Below are positions 29,701 to 38,700 of a stretch of DNA of 64,000 nt, piece after piece. The stretch is from Elmis aenea (Eukaryota; Arthropoda; Insecta; Coleoptera; Elmidae), in NCBI GenBank assembly GCA_947652605.1, contig OX393579.1:54256970-54320969 (forward strand), read 5' to 3'. The translations under genes were made by a program, and so were the position numbers. The notes beneath the pieces were generated by a model. It was not told the DNA's origin. It saw only the letters and a program-made list of their open reading frames with translations, and made no database searches. Every line of letters begins with the position of its first letter. Within the stretch, counting starts at the first letter, position 1.

Positions 29701-32700
29701 CCCACAACGCAACAAACTTAAAATTCTCGTCGATCTAGAGAGGCTGGTAGATTTCTCCGAGGTAAAAGAGTGGGCCACAGTCACCCAAACCGGTTCAAAA
29801 CATATCAAGATCTTGCTTAAGAAAATACAAGTGCAGGCATGTGACAAAGTGATTTAATTAAAGAAATGTTTATTTTATTTTGAAACTCGTAGATTTCGAT
29901 ATATTATCCCTCACTTGGAGTGTCAATAAAGGCGCCTTCTCTTAAGTATAGTGGTAAACTAGAAGGTTTGTGTGGAGATTGTGACGGTACTCGGGACAAT
30001 GACATTCGTATGCCAAATGGTGCAAAACCGAAGGATGTAAATGATTTCGCCTTGGGCTGGTTGTACGACAAGTTGCCTGGTGGACAGAGCAAAGAACAGT
30101 GTTTTAATAAGCTAGAGGAAGTCTGCAAAGCAGTGCCGGTAGCAGAAGATCCGTGTTTGCAGCTGGCTGATACTACTCGATTTGGGCAGGTGAGTGGGTT
30201 TGTTTAGGACAGGGTAGGCAAGTAGATTTAGATTAACAGGGCTTGGGGGCAATAGATATTTTTTGGGTTCCCAACAACGGACTAAAAACAAAGGAAAAAA
30301 GAAACAAGCGACATAGTTTGGACCAGGGCCCCTTCTCGTTTATCAAAACCTCCTTTGGATTGCCTGGCCTCAATATTTTATACTAGCTTTTCCCACCTCT
30401 CAACTCTGTAGGCAGTAAATAAATTAGACCAGTGGTTCTCAAACTTTTTACTCTAGGGAACCCTTTCAAAATTAAATTTTTTCTGAGGACCTCAATGGAT
30501 TGTTTTGTAGATAATATTTTTGTTTTCCATTTATACAGGGTGTCCCAGCCAAGACGAATTATTCGATAGCTCTGTTATTAGAATTAATATTAAAAAAACT
30601 TTAATATAAAAGTTGTTTCTAATCATTTACTACATAATCTAAAATTATTTTTAACTATACACAGTATTTTGTTTTTGCGCTCTGATACCAAACATTGTTT
30701 TTTTACCCTATATATTTTGTAAGTTTTGGATGTAAAATTAAATTCTCTTTCAAAAATATTATAGGTTGTTTATGTCTAAAATGAACCGTTTTTGAGTGAT
30801 TAACGTTTTTTAGAAAATTTTGACAGATGCAGACCTTAATTTAATTTTACATCCAAAACTTACAAAATATATAGGGTGTTCCATATAAAGAAACAATGTT
30901 TGGTATCAGAGCGCAAAAACAAAATACTGTGTATAGTTGAAAATAATTTTAGATTATGTAGTAAATGATTAGAAACAACTTTTATATTTAATTTTTTTTA
31001 ATATTAATTCTAATAACAGAGCTATCGAATAATTCGTCTTGGCTGGGACACCCTGTATATTTTTAATATTTAATCATCATGAAATGGCTCGGAAAACCCC
31101 TTTAGAAAGATTCAGGAACCCCCCTGAGGTCTGCGAACCTCACTTTGAGAAACACTGGTATAGACCAAAAGTAATGATGGAAATAATAGACAATCAAAAA
31201 TCATCAGTAATTTTTTAATTATTTTTTTGTATTTTAGTGTCATCCGGTGTTAGATCCAACCATGTTCATTGAATGGTGTAAAAAAGACACCTGTAATGGA
31301 GATCCAGGCCTGGCATGCAATGCCATAGAAGCCTATGCACGAGAATGCGGAAATCTTGGTTTCTGCTTGGACTGGCGCTCGAAACTATGCCCCGCCAAAG
31401 GATGCCCACCAGGCCAGATATATAAATCCTGTTCCCCGCCCTGCCCTACAACCTGCAAAGATAAGAAGTTAAAGGGAACGAAGTGCGATAATCCACCAAT
31501 AGAGGGCTGCTTCTGTCCTGAAGGAAAAGTAAGTAGAAGCACCGAAATGAAATAGCAATCAGTAAAATTGTATTTAATTCAAGCTAATGCTGAATAACAC
31601 CTGCGTGAAAGAGACTCATTGCGAAGCCTGTGATAAAGAAGGACATCATCCTGGGGACTTCTGGCAAAAGGATGCCTGCACTACTTGTAACTGTGAAGGA
31701 ACGAACGTGAAATGCCAGACCAAGACTTGTCCTTCCATGGGAACAATTTGTGAACAAGGATTCAATGTTATTAAGGTGCCCACAGAGGTAGACGAGTGTT
31801 GTCCAAAATACATTTGTGGTAAGTGATAGTTGATTTAAATTTTTAAAGCAGAAACTGGAACATTTAATAAATATCTTGTATTAAGGCCCTAATGCATAAA
31901 AGCTAAACCTGGGATTAACCCCGGGAAAAAACCTTATTAACTCCTAGAACTAGGCAAAATCGCAGCATATTTGACGCTGGATGCCTAGTTTTAAGGATTA
32001 ACTAGTATTTTAACACTAGTGTTACTTTGTGCAATCGGGCCTAAGTGTCTGTATCTGTTTGTCTGTCTGTTGTCAATTCTGCCAGACCTCATATCTGTCT
32101 GTTTATTTCTTGCTAAGCAAAACTGGTGTTAGTTAAAATACAAGTTAATCCCTGAAACTAGGCAATACCAGCGACAAGTATGCTGCAGTTCTTGGATTAA
32201 CGTGGTTTAATCCCAGGTTCAACTTTTATGCAATCGAGCCCCAACTGTCTGTCTGTCTTTTTGTAAAAAAAATTGTTTAGCGTTTTTGTTACTCCGTAGA
32301 ATAAATTAAAAATATTTTTTATGAAAGATAAAGACATAATTCTGCCTTAATAGTAAGAGCAGTAATTTTGCAAATTAGATTTTCATTATACATCCTGATA
32401 ATTTCGAGTCTCTATCTTAAGCAGTTGAAAAATTATTCGCGAATATGTGATTCGAAAAGACATTATTAACTAAGAAATTTTGCTTTGTCGAGTTATTTGT
32501 TGAAGTTTCTTACAGAACTAACATTGGATAACTTCCTGAACCGTTTAAATCTTATGAATAAGCATAATAAACATATTCTAATAATTTCAAGTCTCTTTCT
32601 TTAAGCAGTTGAAAAACTGTTCGCGAATATGTGATTCGAAAAGACATTATTAACGAAAAAATTTTGCTTTGTCGAGTTAATTATTGAAGTTTCATACAGA

Positions 32701-35700
32701 CCTAACATTGGATAATTTCCTGAAACGTTTAAATATTATAAATAAGCATTATAAACATATACCTACTGATAATTTCAAGTCTCTATCCTAAGCAGTTAAA
32801 AAATTATTCGCGAATATGTGATTCGAAAAGACATTATTAACGAAAAAATTTTGCTTTCTCGAGTTAATTATTGAAGTTTCATACAGACCTAACATTCGAT
32901 AATTTCCTGAACCGTTTAAATCTTATGAATAAGCATAATAAACATATATGTATTTGTTTTCATTATATTACCTTCTGTTTACAGTACCAGCAGCTACAGC
33001 AGGCCCCACCTGCGACCCCCCACAACAACTCCTCTGCTCTGCAGATCAAGTAATGAAGCTCATCACAAGACCCGATGGTTGTCAAGGATTCATTTGCGAA
33101 TGCAAACTTTTGGAAGATTGCGAATCTGTGGAAATGACAACCGTCGAGCCTCCCGAACCCGGCATTGTTAAAACCATAAACACTAGCGGCTGTTGTCCAT
33201 TTATTGAAGAGCATTGCAAGAAGGACCTGTGCCCTACACCCCCAGCCTGCCCACCTTTCCACACGCTTGATAAGATCGAAGTACCCGGTAAATGCTGTCC
33301 CAAGTACAAGTGTAAATTGCCTGATGGTAAATGTTTGGTCGATCTTCAGTATACTGTTGATGATAAAGGTGGAGAACGACAAAGAACAGAACAGGATAAG
33401 CAGCAAGTTCTTAAATCGGTAAGTAATTTTTGTATTAAATTTGCAACTAAAAATGTTGCATAATAATTGTAACAAAGAATATGGTCTTTGCACTAGTGCA
33501 TTTTTCATGAAATTTTTTATTTATTTGTTATAGGTTGGTGAATCTTGGCGGGATGGTCCATGTCGCGACTGCAAGTGTGTTAATTCTTCTACGGGCAGTT
33601 ATGCAGCCTGCAACGTCACAAAATGTTCACCGATAACAAATTCACCTGACGCCGAAGATTACGTTTTAGAACCAGAAACAGTCTACCAACAATGTTGCCC
33701 ACAACCCAAACGAGTGGCCTGCATGCATAACGGCAAAAAATACAAAGTCGGGGAAGTGTGGTCTCCAAAACTGGAAGACTATTGCAACACCATGAAATGT
33801 ATTGAAGGACCTAACGGAATTCAAAAAGAGAAGCAAATCAAAACGTGCGATAACAAGTGTGAACTGGGATGGGAATATGTGCCTGCAAAACCTGGATCTA
33901 AAGAATGTTGTGGTGCTTGCGAACCGGTTGCTTGCGTTGTTAATGGAAAGTTACATCAAGTCGGTGATAAATGGACGTCACCGGATTATTGCTCGAACAA
34001 CATTTGTTCCAAAGTCAACGGATCTGTAAGTATTTATGTCAATACACTTGTCTAAACAAGTATAAACTCAACAATGTATTTTTTGTATACAATAATAATG
34101 TGAAATATTATTAAACATTGTTATAATACAGGTTTTGCGCACCAAATTTAACTTTTTGCTAATCAAATTCACCCTTTTTCAGATCAATTCACCCTTTTGC
34201 AAATCAATTCACCCTTTTGCAAATCAATTCACCCTTTTGCAAATCAAATTCATCTCTTTGCCCTCCAAATTCAACTTTTTGCTAATCAAATCTCTTTTTT
34301 GCAAATCAATTCACCCTTTTGCAAATCAAATTCATCTCTTTGCCCTCCAAATTCAAGTTTTTGCTAATCAAATCTCTTTTTTTGCAAATCAATTCACTAT
34401 TTTGCAAATCAATTCACCCTTTTGCAAATCAAATTCATCCCTTTGCCCTTCAAATTCAACTTTTTGCAAATCAAATTCACCCTTTTACAAATCAATGCGT
34501 CCTTTACAAATCAAATTCAGCCCTTTGCCCTCTAAATTAAACTTTTTGCAAATCAAATTCACCGTTACAGATCAATTCACCATTTTGTAAATTACATTTA
34601 TCCCTTTCCCCTCCAGATTCAACTTTTTGCAAATCAAATTCACCCTTTTACGAATAAATTCACCCTTTTGCAAATCAAATGCAACCCTTTGCCTGTCCTC
34701 CAGATTCAACTTTTTGCAAATCAAATTCACCCTTTGACGAATAAATTCACCCTTTGACGAATAAATTCACCCTTTGACGAATAAATTCACCCTTTGATGA
34801 ATAAATTCACCCTTTGACGAATAAATTCACCCTTTGATGAATAAATTCACCCTTTGACGAATAAATTCACCCTTTTGCAAATCAAATTCAGCCCTTTGCC
34901 TTCCAAATTCAACGTTTTGCAAATCAAATTCACCATGATACAGATCAATTCACCATTTTGCAAATCACATTCATCCCTTTGCCCTCCAGATTTAACTTTT
35001 TGCAAATCAAATTCACCCTTTTACGAATAAATTCACCATTTTGCAAATCAAATGCAGCCCTTCGCCCTCTAAATTCATCTTTTTGCTAATCAAATTCACC
35101 ATTTTATAAATCAGTTCCCCTTTGCAAATTAAAATCACCTTTTTGCACTCCAAATTTAACTTTTTATATTTATTTATTATCAATTTAATGTGCAAAAGGG
35201 TCAGTTGATTTGCAAAAGAATTAATTTGATTTGCAAATAGTTGAATTTGGAGTGCAAAACCTGTATATATCTCAATCTGAAAAAAAAAATCATGTCTTCT
35301 TTATCATTATAAGTGCTATAAAGTTCATTAAATGAGGAATAATGAACTGCTTTAAGGGCTTATTATTTAAAGCTTTTATTAAGTAATTATATTGATGAAT
35401 GATTTAAAAAAAATGTAGTTACCAAATTTTACAAAATCTTGTTTAATTCTTAGGTAATAGTCACGTCATCAGTAGTAAACTGCCCGTCTATACCTGCTGA
35501 TGTAAACAGCGAATTCGTTATCGATAGTAAACCGATGAAAGGACAATGCTGTAAAGAGTTAACATATGTCGCTTGCAAAGTAGGGAAGAAAATATACAAG
35601 GTTTGTTTTATTTATTGTTGAATTAAAAATAAATTAAACACCACAAGGTCTATCAGTGCTAACGTTGAGTACAGTTCTGCCACTATTTGTGGTTCTATGG

Positions 35701-38700
35701 CACTTGTTTCGTTGCTTCAGTTAATTTTTCTATGCTTATATCCATTGCATTTATTATTTTTATTACTTACATTATATAATAGACTTGTAACCACATTATT
35801 TTAATTAATTTATAATCGAGATTATTTAGTGTAATGTACATCTTTAGGTTGGTGACACATGGCCCTCACCAGATGGTGACAAATGCAAGAATGTTACATG
35901 CGTTCGACTTAACAGTGGAGAACTCTTGAAACAAGAAGTGATTGAAAAATGCCAGACCGACTGCTCAAAGGTATTTTATTGCTGTCCTACAATTATTTTC
36001 CGAAAATGTTTTTATTTTGATGTTTATGCAAATTAATAAAACACTAACGCATTTTTAGGGCTGGGAATACCAGGAATCGAAGAAACATTGCTGTGGAGAC
36101 TGTGTACCGGTGGCTTGTGTCCTGGGTGATGAAATTAAGATGCCTCATGAAAATTGGACGTCACCTGATGGTTGTATTACTTACACCTGTGATAAACAAA
36201 ATGACCAATATACTGTTACCACCCATATGGAATCTTGCCCGAAGATTGAAGACTGTCCACCAGAAAATATTTATACTGTTGGTTGTTGTCAGCACTGCAA
36301 TGTGTCGAGCATGGATCAAGGTAATTGAAAACTTGCATAAGTATTTGAGGCATAATTATCTTTAATTGGGCCATAAATAGGGTTGCCAGATCTTTGCAAT
36401 GCCAATGCCGGAGATTTTAAAATAAGCAACAACAAAAAAAAAAAAAAATGATATTAAAGAAAACGGACGTTTTGCCCAAAATAACAATAAATAAAAATAT
36501 ATCACGTTACATTACTATTACACAAATAATATTAATTATATTTCTCATTACTTTTTACATTTTTCAATAATTGTTCGTTACATTTTACATATTCAAAAAA
36601 CTCTAAGCAAGTCATTTCATAGTTTATTTTATGTGCTCAAAACCATAGCCGAATGAGTTCGGTCACCATCGATTCGGTAGTTAGGGACAGCCCACTTATA
36701 CGTCATATACTCGATGCGACCCTGCATAAATGTGTTGATCGGCTACAGATCAGTACAATTTGCAAACGTAACCATTTCATATATATTTTTTTTAAATAAT
36801 AATAAATCTTTCGCCGGAGACCTGAGATTGATTGTCAATGCCGGAGACTCCGGCACAATGCCGGATATCTGGCAACCCTAGCCATAAATAACGTGTGTAC
36901 GAATTTTAAAGCATTTGCAATAGTTTCAAAGAAATTGATTTTTTGGCCGGAAAAAGTACAAAGACTATATATATAGCCTTTGCACTTTTTCAATTTTTCA
37001 TCAAAAATTAAAAATCGTGTTTGAGGCCTAATAATGCTTAATTGTGCCATAAATAACGTGTGTACGAAGTTTAAAGCCATTTGCAATAGTTTCAAAGAAA
37101 TTGATTTTTTGGTCGGAAAAAGCACAAAGACTATAGCCTTTGCACTTTTTCAATTTTTCATCAAAAATTAAAAATCGTGTTTGAGGCCTAATAATGCTTA
37201 ATTGTGCCATAAATAACGTGTGTACGAATTTTGAAGCCATTTGCAGTAGTTTCAAAGAAATTGATTTTTTGGCCGGAAAAAGTACAAAGACTATAGCCTT
37301 TGCACTTTTTCCATTTTTCATCAAAAATTAAAAATCGTGTTTGAGGCCTAATAATGCTTAATTGTGCCATAAATAACGTGTGTACGAAGTTTAAAGCCAT
37401 TTGCAATAGTTTCAAAGAAATTGATTTTTTGGTCGGAAAAAGCACAAAGACTATAGCCTTTGCACTTTTTCAATTTTTCATCAAAAATTAAAAATCGTGT
37501 TTGAGGCCTAATAATGCTTAATTGTGCCATAAATAACGTGTGTACGAATTTTGAAGCCATTTGCAGTAGTTTCAAAGAAATTGATTTTTTGGCCGGAAAA
37601 AGTACAAAGACTATATATAGCCTTTGCACTTTTTCCATTTTTCATCAAAAATTAAAAATCGTGTTTGAGGCCTAATAATGCTTAATTGTGCCATAAATAA
37701 CGTGTGTACGAAGTTTAAAGCCATTTGCAATAGTTTCAAAGAAATTGATTTTTTGGTCGGAAAAAGCACAAAGACTATAGCCTTTGCACTTTTTCAATTT
37801 TTCATCAAAAATTAAAAATCGTGTTTGAGGCCTAATAATGCTTAATTGTGCCATAAATAACGTGTGTACGAATTTTGAAGCCATTTGCAGTAGTTTCAAA
37901 GAAATTGATTTTTTGGCCGGAAAAAGTACAAAGACTATAGCCTTTGCACTTTTTCCATTTTTCATCAAAAATTAAAAATCGTGTTTGAGGCCTAATAATG
38001 CTTAATTGTGCCATAAATAACGTGTGTACGAAGTTTAAAGCCATTTGCAATAGTTTCAAAGAAATTGATTTTTTGGTCGGAAAAAGCACAAAGACTATAG
38101 CCTTTGCACTTTTTCAATTTTTCATCAAAAATTAAAAATCGTGTTTGAGGCCTAATAATGCTTAATTGTGCCATAAATAACGTGTGTACGAATTTTGAAG
38201 CCATTTGCAGTAGTTTCAAAGAAATTGATTTTTTGGCCGGAAAAAGTACAAAGACTATATATAGCCTTTGCACTTTTTCCATTTTTCATCAAAAATTAAA
38301 AATCGTGTTTGAGGCCTAATAATGCTTAATTGTGCCATAAATAACGTGTGTACGAAGTTTAAAGCCATTTGCAATAGTTTCAAAGAAATTGATTTTTTGG
38401 TCGGAAAAAGCACAAAGACTATAGCCTTTGCACTTTTTCAATTTTTCATCAAAAATTAAAAATCGTGTTTGAGGCCTAATAATGCTTAATTGTGCCATAA
38501 ATAACGTGTGTACGAAGTTTAAAGCCATTTGCAATAGTTTCAAAGAAATTGATTTTTTGGTCGGAAAAAGCACAAAGACTATAGCCTTTGCACTTTTTCA
38601 ATTTTTCATCAAAAATTAAAAATCGTGTTTGAGGCCTAATAATGCTTAATTGTGCCATAAATAACGTGTGTACGAAGTTTAAAGCCATTTGCAATAGTTT

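Noticed and set aside
29603..29857. Exon extension to the stop after KKIQVQACDKVI as a truncated hemocytin end
   Set aside because: The downstream exons continue the same VWD domain in frame when the short GC-AG intron is removed.
32963..33508. A 181-codon minus-strand ORF opposite exon 32985-33418
   Set aside because: The + strand frame has VWC cysteines, correct splice sites and a continuous phase with its neighbours; the minus frame is its shadow.
34135..34590. A 151-codon ORF with repeated FCKSIHPFANQ
   Set aside because: It lies in the intron 21 minisatellite and simply follows its units.
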